Below are positions 1-8,926 of a DNA stretch of 64,000 nt, one piece after another. The position numbers were made by a program, and so were the translations under genes. Every line of letters begins with the position of its first letter. Within the stretch, counting starts at the first letter, position 1. Source of the stretch: Bacteroidota bacterium (lineage in GTDB: Bacteria > Bacteroidota > Bacteroidia > B-17B0 > Aurantibacillaceae); contig JAQZBQ010000002.1 of the NCBI GenBank assembly GCA_029237825.1, positions 310,001 through 374,000 of the forward strand, written 5' to 3'. The notes beneath the pieces are model-generated. The model was not told the DNA's origin. It made no database searches and saw only the letters and a program-made list of their open reading frames with translations.

Positions 1-133
1 ATAATAATTTATTTAATTTTTAGGCAAGATTCAATGAGACTGTTCAATTTAAAAGTCTTCTTTCTTTGTCCGAGCTTCTTTTACACTCATTTAAAAAGTG
101 TTATTTACTTTACTATTAACCCGATAAAGTCAA

Positions 134-141
134 TATCTTTA
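134..141 (+). promoter_or_regulatory. possible -7 box of the polysaccharide operon
   Basis: The 190 bases before the first gene hold no convincing ORF. The only signal is TATCTTTA at this position, which fits the Bacteroidota -7 consensus TAnnTTTG except for its last base. No good TTTG/TTG -33 element sits 18-20 bp upstream, so the call is weak. If real, it would give a leader of about 45 nt before the TTG start at 191. Confidence 0.3.
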
Positions 142-190
142 CATGGTTTGTGTTAATCAAAACCTGCATTAATTTACATTTACTAGTACA

Positions 191-1036
191 TTGAACACTG
201 AGAAAATAATTATTGACCCTGATTTAAGTTCTTTCTTTTCTTTAAAGGAAATTCTTAGGTATAAAAGTTTGTTGACAAACCTGGCAAAACGAGATTTTCT
301 TGTACGTTACAAACAAGCATTTGCCGGCATCATGTGGGCGTTAATTAAGCCGCTTATTAACGTTCTTGTGTTCGGATACATCGCCTCTAAAATCAATAGT
401 ACCGATTCGGTTACTGAAAATTTTGTTTTCGTGGCGTCGTCCATGTTGTTGTGGCAACTTTTTTCGAGTGTTTTTAATGATGTGAGCAACTCAATCGTTG
501 GAAATTCAAATCTTTTCGCCAAAGTTTATTTTCCTAAGATTATTATTCCCTTGAGTACCTTGCTGGTGTGTTTGGTAGATTTTTTTATCTCTTTAATTAT
601 TCTGATTGTCGTATTTATCGTTTCAGGACAAACTGTGCTGTGGCAGATTGTATTAGCTCCGTTGTTCATCTTGCTTACGCTTATTAATGGTTTGGGTATT
701 GGATTATATTGCGCAACTATCAATGTAAAGTACAGGGACGTTAAATTTATAGTTCCGGTTATTATTCAATTTGGAATGTATCTTACTCCCGTTATTTTTC
801 CCACAAAATTTTACATGGAAAAGATTTCCATTTATTTGCCCGACTGGTGCCAGGTAATTTTCTTTTTAAATCCTATGGTAGGAGCTATCGATGGATTTAA
901 ATATGCGCTTTTTGGGGGCGAGGCCATTTACAGTGTTCCTTATTTTGCACTTTCTGTATGTGTGTCATTCATCTTCCTTTTCATTGGAATCAGGTATTTT
1001 TATAGGTTCGAACGAAACTTTGTGGATTATATTTAA
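191..1036 (+). CDS. ABC-2 type polysaccharide export permease (Wzm/KpsM/TagG family)
   Basis: This 281-aa integral membrane protein is the permease half of an exporter that moves a finished, lipid-linked polysaccharide across the inner membrane. Visible features are an N-terminal cytoplasmic stretch with the RDFLVRYKQ-type coupling segment found at residues about 36-44 of the family, followed by about six hydrophobic segments up to residue 265. The length is typical. The start is a TTG codon; it is preferred because the family's amphipathic N-terminal helix would otherwise be lost. The ATPase partner begins on the last base of this gene's stop codon, so the two are translationally coupled. 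The substrate cannot be read from the sequence, but the following glycosyltransferase genes suggest an O-antigen-like or capsular glycan. Confidence 0.92.
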   Translation: MNTEKIIIDPDLSSFFSLKEILRYKSLLTNLAKRDFLVRYKQAFAGIMWALIKPLINVLVFGYIASKINSTDSVTENFVFVASSMLLWQLFSSVFNDVSNSIVGNSNLFAKVYFPKIIIPLSTLLVCLVDFFISLIILIVVFIVSGQTVLWQIVLAPLFILLTLINGLGIGLYCATINVKYRDVKFIVPVIIQFGMYLTPVIFPTKFYMEKISIYLPDWCQVIFFLNPMVGAIDGFKYALFGGEAIYSVPYFALSVCVSFIFLFIGIRYFYRFERNFVDYI

Positions 1037-2286
1037 TGAGTAAAGAAACGATCATAAAAGTTGATGGCCTTGGTAAACATTACCTGTTAAATTCAAGTGC
1101 CGCACAAAAAAGCGATACCTTATACGGTGCGTTGATGAACGGTCTGAAGAGCGTGAAGAACATTGGGGCTAGAACCGAGCGGGTTGATTTTTGGGCGCTT
1201 AAGGATGTTTCCTTTGAAATTGAACGGGGAGATAAAGTAGGGATTATTGGCAGGAACGGCGCGGGTAAATCCACCTTGCTGAAAATTTTATCGCGAATTA
1301 CTCCTCCTACCAAGGGTAGAATTGAAATTACTGGTAGGGTAGCTTCGTTACTTGAAGTTGGCACCGGTTTCCATGGCGATTTATCAGGCAGGGAAAATAT
1401 TTACCTGAACGGTTCCATTTTGGGAATGACAAAATCCGAAATTGATAGAAAATTTGACGAAATTGTAAGTTTTGCTGAAGTGGAACAATTTTTAGATACT
1501 CCCGTGAAACGATACAGTAGTGGAATGTATGTACGTCTGGCTTTTGCTGTTGCAGCGCATTTGGAACCCGAAATTTTGATAGTGGATGAAGTATTAGCCG
1601 TGGGGGATGCTGCATTTCAGAAGAAATGCATCGGGAAGATGAATGATGTTTCAAGGGATGGAAGGACAATTTTATTTGTGAGTCACCACATGGCATCCAT
1701 TCAAAGTTTATGTAACAAGGCCCTTGTATTAAAAAATGGGCAAATTGATTTTCCTTTATCAGAAACAAATCTGAGCCTAAAACATTATTTGGGAGTTGTA
1801 ACCGAACAGTCCAAATCACTAATAGCGCTACGCACTGATCGTCAGGGTGAAGGTAATTTCAGATTCTCAAACATTGTGTTAAAGGATAATAACGGTACAG
1901 TTTTAACCGCTGCACAAACAGGTATAGATGTCACTTTTGAAATTGAATATACCTTAAAAGAGAAAAGTATTTCAAACATTTCAATCGCCATCACGGTGTA
2001 TACCGATGAAGGAAGGGAAATGTTTACCCTGGCAAATCATTTAGTGGATCAACCTTTTTTAAGAATTAATTCCGGAAACAAAATCCATTGTACAGTTAAA
2101 AAATTCCCGTTAAATAATGGGAAATACCTATGTAATATCATCGCTTATAAAGATAACGTGATTCAGGATTACATACAGGAGGCATTTTTATTGGAAGTAG
2201 AAGAAGGCGATTTTTATGGAACCGGAAAACCTGTACCGCATAGCAACCCCTGTTTTTTAATTGATAATAAATGGCAGGTCTCGTAA
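1036..2286 (+). CDS. polysaccharide ABC transporter ATPase with C-terminal Wzt carbohydrate-binding domain
   Basis: This 416-aa protein powers the permease encoded just upstream. Residues 1-240 form the ABC domain: Walker A GRNGAGKST at 72-80, signature SSGMYVR at about 161-167, Walker B LIVDEVLAVGD at 181-191 and the H-loop histidine in FVSHHM at about 217. Residues about 265-416 form an extra beta-rich domain of the Wzt C-terminal type. In the studied Wzt proteins this domain recognises the modified end of the O-polysaccharide and is required for export. Its presence sets this protein apart from capsule KpsT ATPases, which lack it. The gene overlaps the permease by 1 nt and the next gene by 16 nt. 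Confidence 0.93.
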   Translation: MSKETIIKVDGLGKHYLLNSSAAQKSDTLYGALMNGLKSVKNIGARTERVDFWALKDVSFEIERGDKVGIIGRNGAGKSTLLKILSRITPPTKGRIEITGRVASLLEVGTGFHGDLSGRENIYLNGSILGMTKSEIDRKFDEIVSFAEVEQFLDTPVKRYSSGMYVRLAFAVAAHLEPEILIVDEVLAVGDAAFQKKCIGKMNDVSRDGRTILFVSHHMASIQSLCNKALVLKNGQIDFPLSETNLSLKHYLGVVTEQSKSLIALRTDRQGEGNFRFSNIVLKDNNGTVLTAAQTGIDVTFEIEYTLKEKSISNISIAITVYTDEGREMFTLANHLVDQPFLRINSGNKIHCTVKKFPLNNGKYLCNIIAYKDNVIQDYIQEAFLLEVEEGDFYGTGKPVPHSNPCFLIDNKWQVS

Positions 2287-3989
2287 AGCTAAAACGGACT
2301 TTTGTTTTTGGCTCCATGTTTGTTAGTCTGGTGAGCTTAATGACTGTCGTTTCATTCGCGATCATTTTTTCAAATAGAGGATTTGAGTTATCAGATGAAA
2401 CCTATTATTTGTTTTTCTCAAATTACCATAACCCGGGTACATACATGATAACCAATTTTGGTTTGTTAAACGATTTGTTTTGTTTTGGAAATCCATCTTT
2501 AATAAACTTACGTTTGGCCAAACTGTTTTATCAGAGTGCGGCAGTGCTGTTTTTTTGTTATGGAGTTTTTCGGTATCTAAAATTTAAAGGCCAAAACTTA
2601 ACAACTATTCAGCGCGCTTTAATTTGTATGCTGTGCTTAATGTTATCGTACATCAATTATGATTATTTGCCAATGACATTATCGTATAATAGCTGGACTC
2701 TGATTTTAGGTCTCTCAGCCTTTTCAATGTTTTTCATTGAATTAACTTCCTCTTCACTTGGTACTCGAATGCTCATTGGCTTTTTTATAGGATTTATTTT
2801 ATTTTGTTTTTTCCTTGTAAAGCTACCTGGACTTGTTTTTTTTGGCTTTTTCTACGCTATATTATCGCTTTTTCATCAGCATACTATTCCTGCAAAACTT
2901 GTATCAGTATTCCTGGGAATGACTTGCGGCTATTTTATCTTTCTTAATGATTTCCAGCATTTAGAGAACATCATTACTGATTACTACATCACAATTTTTG
3001 AAGTGAAACATGTGGAAGCAAATTCATACCTGCATCAGTTTCGGGATCTTTTTTATTTATGCGAGGAGCGTAATTATATCTTAGTAGAACTTGTGTTTAT
3101 CCTGGTTGCCGTGATGTTACGAAAAGCTAATTTTCGCTATAAATCCTTTTTTTCGCATGTGTTAGTCGCCATTAACCTGTGTTTATTGTTTGTTTTCCGG
3201 AACGGAAACAGTAATGTTCTTCATAACGATTTTTTGTCGGGTATGTTAATGATCGTTTCACTCTTTATTTTTACATTATCGATGCCAAACTGGCCAGGTG
3301 GCAAGGCCGACCATCAGCATTGGATTATTGCTACGATGTTAATTTCTACACCTTTTTTATTAATGATCGGCACTAATAATAGTTTTTATTATACAGCCTC
3401 ACATCTTTTAATATTTGCTTATGTGGGAGCGCTGCTTTTTACCGGTTATAAAAGCAATGTCTGGAATGTGGGAAGCCTTGCTTTAAATACGGTTTTCATT
3501 TCTTGTTTTATTGTTCTGGTTTTGTATCATGGTGCGGTCAAAAATCCGTATCGGCAATCGGACCTTACTTTAAAAATGTACCCACTGAATTTTTCGAGTG
3601 AAATAAAAGGGATTGTGGAAAGCAAAGAACGATTCATCGATTATCAGGTTTTGAATCGGTTGGTATCTTATTGTAATCCACGCGATTCTCATGTCGTAAC
3701 CACTTTTAACTATTTCGGATTGTGTTTTTTAAACGATATCCGTGTCTTTCCCGAATCACAAATATCGGATGCGGAAAGAAATCTTTACATTAACAAATAT
3801 GTTTTAGATCGCTTTAAAATGGACGATCGTTTTGACCTGGTTGTAATTCCCGAGACGGTAAAAAACAGTTCCGCTTTCAAAGATCTTTTTGGTAGTTATG
3901 GCGTAAATTTAGGTGATAATTACAGGTTATTTTATCAATACAGGTTTTTGAGCACTGGCGAAAATATTTATTTCTATAAGCACGTATAA
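2271..3989 (+). CDS. polytopic membrane protein, probable GT-C fold glycosyltransferase
   Basis: This 572-aa protein has about 10-12 hydrophobic segments through residue 430, followed by a soluble C-terminal part of about 140 residues. An acidic pair (SDETYY at residues about 41-46) lies just after the first membrane segment. GT-C glycosyltransferases carry their catalytic acidic residue in this first periplasmic loop, usually within a DE or ED motif. The family suggestion rests on that layout and on genome context, not on an overall match that I recognise. It starts inside the end of the ATPase gene (16-nt overlap). An alternative start is the ATG at 2314, which would shorten the N-terminus by about 15 residues. 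Confidence 0.6.
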   Translation: MAGLVKLKRTFVFGSMFVSLVSLMTVVSFAIIFSNRGFELSDETYYLFFSNYHNPGTYMITNFGLLNDLFCFGNPSLINLRLAKLFYQSAAVLFFCYGVFRYLKFKGQNLTTIQRALICMLCLMLSYINYDYLPMTLSYNSWTLILGLSAFSMFFIELTSSSLGTRMLIGFFIGFILFCFFLVKLPGLVFFGFFYAILSLFHQHTIPAKLVSVFLGMTCGYFIFLNDFQHLENIITDYYITIFEVKHVEANSYLHQFRDLFYLCEERNYILVELVFILVAVMLRKANFRYKSFFSHVLVAINLCLLFVFRNGNSNVLHNDFLSGMLMIVSLFIFTLSMPNWPGGKADHQHWIIATMLISTPFLLMIGTNNSFYYTASHLLIFAYVGALLFTGYKSNVWNVGSLALNTVFISCFIVLVLYHGAVKNPYRQSDLTLKMYPLNFSSEIKGIVESKERFIDYQVLNRLVSYCNPRDSHVVTTFNYFGLCFLNDIRVFPESQISDAERNLYINKYVLDRFKMDDRFDLVVIPETVKNSSAFKDLFGSYGVNLGDNYRLFYQYRFLSTGENIYFYKHV

Positions 3990-3994
3990 TCAGA

Positions 3995-5146
3995 ATGGGT
4001 AAAATCAGATTTTTGAAAACTACTACAAATTATCCCAATTACATGGATGCATTTGTTTTAAATAATCCTGAGATTTTGTCCATGAACTATGAAGCTGCGC
4101 TTAAATTTTACTTCTCGGATTGTAATTCGTGGGCAGATTATTGGAAAATAAACCTTGAGGCGACCGGGAATTTCATTTGTGCGGAAGTGATTGAAAACGC
4201 TTCATTTTTACAAATGAAATGGGCCAGTGAACGCGGATTGAAATTCAATGAAAATCAATGGCGGGAGGAAATTTTGCTTGAACAAATCAAGGATTTTCGG
4301 CCTGATGTTTTGTTTTTGGTAGACCAGTATGGCGATAATTCACTCTCTAAAAAAATTAAGCAACTTGTTCCGTCAATAAAATTGTTATTAGGATGGGATG
4401 GAATTTTATGGCATAAACCAGAAACTTATGAAAATACCGATATTATCTTAACCTGTGTTCCGGAAACGGCCGATTTTTACAGGGCACACGGAAAAAAAAG
4501 TTATTATCATAAATTCGGTTTTGAAACCTCAGTTTTGGAAAGATTAACCCGAAAGAAAAAGCAAGACGATGTTGTCTTTGCAGGATCTTTAATTCTGAAC
4601 GAGAATTATCACATGAACCGTTTGAAATTAATTGCAGAGTTAAGCAGGAAAACGAACTTAACGATTCATGCCAGTTCGCTTCCAAAAAACTGGAGCCTTT
4701 TTCACCGTTACCGTTTAATGAATACCATTCGAAACAAAAATTATCAGTTCGCCCTGGATCTTCAACGCGTTGGCTTCAAGAATAAAGGTGAAGTTTTTGG
4801 TTTGAAAATGTTTAATGCGCTTTATAATTCAAAAATTGTTTTTAATACCCATGGCGATAATTCTATAAAAACTGCGGCAAATATGAGGATGACGGAAGCG
4901 ACTGGTGTAGGAAGTTTATTGTTAACTGATTGGAAAGAAAATTTGCATGAATTATTTATTCCGGATGAGGAGATTGTAACGTATAAAAGCGCTGCGGAGG
5001 CCATTGACAAGATCAGAATGCTTTTAAACGACGATAAATTGCGTACCAAAATTGCAACAAATGGGCAAAACAGAACCTTACGCGAGTATTCATATCGCGC
5101 AAGGATGCTCGAGTTTGAAAAATTTTTAACTCCTTTACTTGAATGA
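3995..5146 (+). CDS. glycosyltransferase, CgeB/GT-B-like family
   Basis: This soluble 383-aa protein looks like a GT-B glycosyltransferase of the CgeB-like group. The C-terminal third carries the hallmark stretch: a segment on young polymer-like sugar binding (FKMFNALYNSKIVFN-type, split here to FNALYNSKIVFNTHGD, residues about 268-285), then RMTEATGVGSLLLTD (about 297-311), where the nucleotide-sugar is expected to bind, and a final helical cap. The donor and acceptor cannot be deduced. It is separated from the upstream membrane protein by only 5 nt and overlaps the downstream deacetylase gene in an ATGA arrangement, so it is part of the same transcript. Confidence 0.75.
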   Translation: MGKIRFLKTTTNYPNYMDAFVLNNPEILSMNYEAALKFYFSDCNSWADYWKINLEATGNFICAEVIENASFLQMKWASERGLKFNENQWREEILLEQIKDFRPDVLFLVDQYGDNSLSKKIKQLVPSIKLLLGWDGILWHKPETYENTDIILTCVPETADFYRAHGKKSYYHKFGFETSVLERLTRKKKQDDVVFAGSLILNENYHMNRLKLIAELSRKTNLTIHASSLPKNWSLFHRYRLMNTIRNKNYQFALDLQRVGFKNKGEVFGLKMFNALYNSKIVFNTHGDNSIKTAANMRMTEATGVGSLLLTDWKENLHELFIPDEEIVTYKSAAEAIDKIRMLLNDDKLRTKIATNGQNRTLREYSYRARMLEFEKFLTPLLE

Positions 5147-6105
5147 GTTTAAAAGTATCGATATACAGACAAAAGGAAAAGGTTAAACGTAGTTTGTCCA
5201 GGGCATTACATGGCCATTGCGTGGTTTTGCTTTACCATCGCATTATCGATATGAAGTACGATCCACAGGGACTTTGCGTAAGTGCAGATAATTTTTCCGA
5301 GCAATTATCCTTTCTTAAGAAAAGACATATATTCATTTCAATAGAGGAATTCTGTGATTGCTTAGAGAAGAAAAAATTTCCCAAAAACGCGTTGCTTGTT
5401 ACTTTTGACGACGGTTACGCCGATAATTATTTTAATGCCTTACCTGTTCTGGAAAGTACTAACGTAAAAGGAATGTTTTATGTGGCTACCGAAAACATCG
5501 GCACCAAAAAATTATTTTGGTGGGATGAGCTGGATCTTATTTTTAAGCAGGTGAAAAAATATGGTATTGATTTGAGTACGTTGCGGAATATGCACGGCAC
5601 TTCAGATAATCGTTATTTATATGAATTTTACGTTAAAAATTGTAAGTCGGCTTCTTCTTTATTGCAACGGGAAGAATTACTTAAGGAATTAAGAAGCCAG
5701 GTGACAATAAATGACACTGAAAAGGGTAATTATTCTTTTCTCACAAAGGAGGAGTTAAAGGCGCTCCATCGTTCTAAATGGACTGATATTGGGGCTCATA
5801 CCGTTAACCACTTGTCACTCGGCCATTTAAATGTAACAGATCAGTTTATTGAGATTTCCGAATCGGTAAATACTTTATCTCAATTGCTCGGGTATAAGGT
5901 TGAACATTTTTCCTTTCCTTATGGTGAGCGAGTGAATTTTAATAACGATACCATTCGGATTTGCAAGCAACTCAATTTAAAATCTGCGGCGGCAAATTAT
6001 AGCGGTTACGTTTCATCAAACAGCGATGTATTTTCATTTCCACGTTTTGTGGTTCGAAATGATCGGCCTGAAGTGTTACAGAATAAGTTGAAAGAAATTT
6101 TATGA
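5143..6105 (+). CDS. polysaccharide deacetylase (NodB/CE4 family)
   Basis: This 320-aa protein is a carbohydrate esterase family 4 enzyme, predicted to remove an N-acetyl or O-acetyl group from a sugar in the glycan made by this locus. The metal-binding and catalytic motifs are visible: TFDDGYAD with the Asp pair D89-D90, the HTVNH metal motif with H219 and H223, and the FSFPYGE motif at about 255-261. There is no signal peptide, so the enzyme probably works on a cytoplasmic lipid-linked or nucleotide-linked intermediate. It overlaps its neighbours on both sides by 4 nt (ATGA), a sign of translational coupling. Confidence 0.88.
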   Translation: MSLKVSIYRQKEKVKRSLSRALHGHCVVLLYHRIIDMKYDPQGLCVSADNFSEQLSFLKKRHIFISIEEFCDCLEKKKFPKNALLVTFDDGYADNYFNALPVLESTNVKGMFYVATENIGTKKLFWWDELDLIFKQVKKYGIDLSTLRNMHGTSDNRYLYEFYVKNCKSASSLLQREELLKELRSQVTINDTEKGNYSFLTKEELKALHRSKWTDIGAHTVNHLSLGHLNVTDQFIEISESVNTLSQLLGYKVEHFSFPYGERVNFNNDTIRICKQLNLKSAAANYSGYVSSNSDVFSFPRFVVRNDRPEVLQNKLKEIL

Positions 6106-7373
6106 TAAAGGTAATTCAATTATCAACCAGTGATATGGGTGGCGCAGGTATTGCCGCTAAAAAGTTGCATCTCAATTTGCTTAATAATGGAATTGAATCT
6201 GAATTTGTTACAAAGGTTAAACTTGGCGGCGACATTCCTGCACATCGTTTAGTGAAAGAAACAAAGAAGAAAAATATTTTGGAACTTGCGTTAGAACGTG
6301 TGTCAAATACCATAAAGTACAGGATGCCTTTCTTTGATAATGATTTAAATTATTATGTGAGGGACCGTGACAAAAGATTCGATTACTTTAGTTTCCCTTT
6401 TTCTGACAATAATATCTACCAAATCGAAGCGGTAAAAAACGCGGATATCCTTCATTTGCATTGGATATCCGATGGATTCATTGATTACCGCAATGTGTTT
6501 TCCTCCGGTTCAGGGAAAAAGTTTGTATGGACTCTACATGATATGAATCCATTTACAGGCGGTTGCCATGCGAGCGACGGCTGCATGAAATTTGAAAACA
6601 ATTGCAATTACTGTTTTCAATTAGCGGGTACCCCCGATGAATACCTTTCAAATAAGTTATTAAATTATAAACTTGCTGCGCTTAATCAGTTGCGGGATGA
6701 TCAGCTTACCATCATAACACCCTCTCAATTTTTATCTGACTTGTCAAAACGCAGTAAGGCTTTCTCCCGATTTAAACATGAAGTAATACCAAATGTCATC
6801 GTGTTTCCCCAAGATGTTCTTTCAAGGGACGAATGTCGCGACGAATTCAATTTAGGGAGGGATACGGTTACGTTCCTCTTTGTTTCTCACAACGTAAATA
6901 ATGTCAGAAAAGGGATTGGCGTAATTAAGGAAGTTTTGCCACGCCTTGTAGATAAGAATATCAGTTTGATTACTATTGGTGAAAAGTCAGGCATCCAAAT
7001 TGAAGGTATTCAAATTCTGGAACTTGGGTTTGTCACCGATAAGCTATTAATGAAAAAGGCGTTTTTTGCGGCGGATGCATTTTTGTTACCCTCCGTTTCT
7101 GAAAATTTCCCGAATTCCATTGTAGAAGCGCTTTTATCGGGGACGCCTGTTATCGCTTCAAATGTCGGCGGCATCCCGGAACAAATTGATGAGAAAAATG
7201 GTATATTAGCTCTATCAAACTCTGTGCATGATTGGGAAATGGTTGTTAATCAATTCATAAACAGGAGAAGTATGTATAACAGAAGCGAAATTGCCAGGGA
7301 AGCTGCAAAAAAATACGAAGTGAACCAAATTGTTCAAAAACATATTGAGCTTTATAAAAGTATTTTAGGGTAA
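6102..7373 (+). CDS. glycosyltransferase family 4 protein
   Basis: This 423-aa protein is a GT-B retaining glycosyltransferase. The N-terminal half starts with a STSDMGGAGIAAKKLH-type loop (residues 8-23), which in family 4 enzymes lies beside the acceptor site. The C-terminal half has the FLLPSVSENFPNSIVEAL segment at about 326-343, containing the E-x7-E motif that binds the nucleotide-sugar. A cysteine-rich insertion (CHASDGCMKFENNC, about 152-165) is a recurring feature of a Bacteroidota subgroup; its function is unknown to me. The gene lies between coupled genes and its stop codon directly abuts the TTG start of the next one. Confidence 0.87.
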   Translation: MIKVIQLSTSDMGGAGIAAKKLHLNLLNNGIESEFVTKVKLGGDIPAHRLVKETKKKNILELALERVSNTIKYRMPFFDNDLNYYVRDRDKRFDYFSFPFSDNNIYQIEAVKNADILHLHWISDGFIDYRNVFSSGSGKKFVWTLHDMNPFTGGCHASDGCMKFENNCNYCFQLAGTPDEYLSNKLLNYKLAALNQLRDDQLTIITPSQFLSDLSKRSKAFSRFKHEVIPNVIVFPQDVLSRDECRDEFNLGRDTVTFLFVSHNVNNVRKGIGVIKEVLPRLVDKNISLITIGEKSGIQIEGIQILELGFVTDKLLMKKAFFAADAFLLPSVSENFPNSIVEALLSGTPVIASNVGGIPEQIDEKNGILALSNSVHDWEMVVNQFINRRSMYNRSEIAREAAKKYEVNQIVQKHIELYKSILG

Positions 7374-8144
7374 TTGGGTTTAATTTCCGTCATAACTATT
7401 AATTATAATAATGCTGTTGGCCTTCAAAAAACCATCAGCAACGTGCTTTCCCAAAGTTTCCGTGATTTTGAATTTATAGTTATTGATGGTGGATCGGATG
7501 ACGGAAGCGTAGATATTCTCCGTCAGTGTCCAGCAATCACGCACTGGGTCACTGAAAAAGACAATGGCATTTATGATGCTCAAAATAAAGGCATTGGTCA
7601 AGCTAGCGGTGATTACCTTTTATTTTTAAACAGTGGTGATGTGCTCGCAGATGCTACAGTTTTGGAAAAGGTAAAAGATAATTTAACTTCAGGGAAAGCA
7701 TTTTACTATGGAAATCTAATCTTAAGTATAGCTGACCGAAAGGAAAAACATATTGCTCCCAAAGAGATTGATCTGGATTTCTTATTAAATAGTACTTTTT
7801 GGCATCCCTGCGTGTTTATAAAAGCAGATTTATTTATAAAATTTGGTTTGTATAATCCCTTATTTAAAATCGCCGGTGATTACGAGTTTTTTATTCGTTG
7901 TTTATTAAAACCCGGAATTTTAACAGAGCATATCGACGAATTTATTTGCCTATTTGATGGTTCCGGGATCAGCAACAATCCTTTGCAGGTCGCCATTCAG
8001 TCAGAAGAGCGTGAAAAGGCATGGAAGTTAAATGTATCAGAGATAGTTTATGATAGTTTAAAGAAGTATAATTCCTTTTCAAGGAGTAAATATTCTTCAC
8101 TCGTAAATACATTTCAAAAGCTGAGGGGACACCGAACATTTTAA
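7374..8144 (+). CDS. glycosyltransferase family 2 protein
   Basis: This 256-aa GT-A enzyme should add one sugar residue to the growing glycan on the cytoplasmic face of the membrane. The N-terminus shows the family pattern SVITINYNNA, then VIDGGSDDGS with the first Asp motif (about residues 37-46). FLNSGDVL at about 84-91 corresponds to the usual DDD/DxD position, here with the acidic pair reduced to a single Asp. HPCVFIKADLF (about 143-153) is the acceptor-loop motif. The start is a TTG immediately after the previous stop codon, which implies re-initiation. No ATG lies close enough to keep the first beta strand. Confidence 0.85.
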   Translation: MGLISVITINYNNAVGLQKTISNVLSQSFRDFEFIVIDGGSDDGSVDILRQCPAITHWVTEKDNGIYDAQNKGIGQASGDYLLFLNSGDVLADATVLEKVKDNLTSGKAFYYGNLILSIADRKEKHIAPKEIDLDFLLNSTFWHPCVFIKADLFIKFGLYNPLFKIAGDYEFFIRCLLKPGILTEHIDEFICLFDGSGISNNPLQVAIQSEEREKAWKLNVSEIVYDSLKKYNSFSRSKYSSLVNTFQKLRGHRTF

Positions 8145-8926
8145 TGGCGCAGCTATTTAATATAAAAAAAGAGCTGTTTTATTTTAAGAAACGATGCTTA
8201 AAAAAATCCGGGAAAATCCTCAGGGATTTGCGCCGTTTAGTCGCACCCCGGAAAGCCATAACTTCAACGAATTGCTTTGAAGTTCCAATTATCATTAATA
8301 ACCGTAACAGGTATACGTTTTTGAAAATGATGGTTGATCAACTTGTCTCATTCGGATACAAAAATATTTTTATATTGGACAATGATAGCAACTACCCACC
8401 ATTATTGGAATATTATAAATCAGTTCCGGCGAAAGTAATTTTTCTTGGGAAGAATGTCGGATATAAGGCGCTGTGGGAAACTCGTGTTTTCGAGCAATTC
8501 AAAAATAATTATTATGTCTATTCTGATCCGGATATTTTAATGCAAGAAGACTGTCCAAAGGACTTTGTATATGCGTTATACTCAAAATTAATCAAGTACC
8601 CCTCTAAAGAAAAGGCCGGTGTTGCGTTAAAAATTAATGATTTACCAGATCATTATGTAAATAAAAAGGAGGTGCTTGAAAATGAAAAAGTGTTTTGGAC
8701 AAAAGAATTAGAACCTGAGGTATTTGATGCAATAGTCGATACGACTTTGGCCTTATATAGACCATTTGCTCACGGGAATGCTGAAGAGTGCAATGCCATT
8801 AGAGTTGGTGGAAATTTAGCCGCGTGTCACTTAACATGGTATCTTGATTCAAACAACCTTCCAGAAGAAGAGTTATTTTATAAAAAGTCAATTAAGTCGA
8901 ATACTTCCGTGTATAGTGTCAAATGA
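8144..8926 (+). CDS. GT-A-like glycosyltransferase of uncertain family
   Basis: This 260-aa protein resembles GT-A glycosyltransferases only in outline. It opens with a basic segment of about 40 residues, followed by a first beta strand (VPIIINNRNR, about 47-56), a nucleotide-binding-like stretch IFILDNDSNYP (about 74-84) and a metal-site candidate YSDPDI (about 125-130). The second half lacks the usual family 2 motifs and contains an alanine- and histidine-rich patch (RPFAHGNAEECNAIRVGGNLAACH) that is split here only for description. I cannot assign it to a named family. Neighbours overlap it by 1 nt upstream and 4 nt downstream, which supports a role in the same glycan pathway. Confidence 0.65.
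   Translation: MAQLFNIKKELFYFKKRCLKKSGKILRDLRRLVAPRKAITSTNCFEVPIIINNRNRYTFLKMMVDQLVSFGYKNIFILDNDSNYPPLLEYYKSVPAKVIFLGKNVGYKALWETRVFEQFKNNYYVYSDPDILMQEDCPKDFVYALYSKLIKYPSKEKAGVALKINDLPDHYVNKKEVLENEKVFWTKELEPEVFDAIVDTTLALYRPFAHGNAEECNAIRVGGNLAACHLTWYLDSNNLPEEELFYKKSIKSNTSVYSVK

Noticed and set aside
1328-1819. 163-codon open frame antisense to the Wzt-like ATPase
   Set aside because: The ATPase has all its motifs on the other strand; the antisense translation shows no family pattern.
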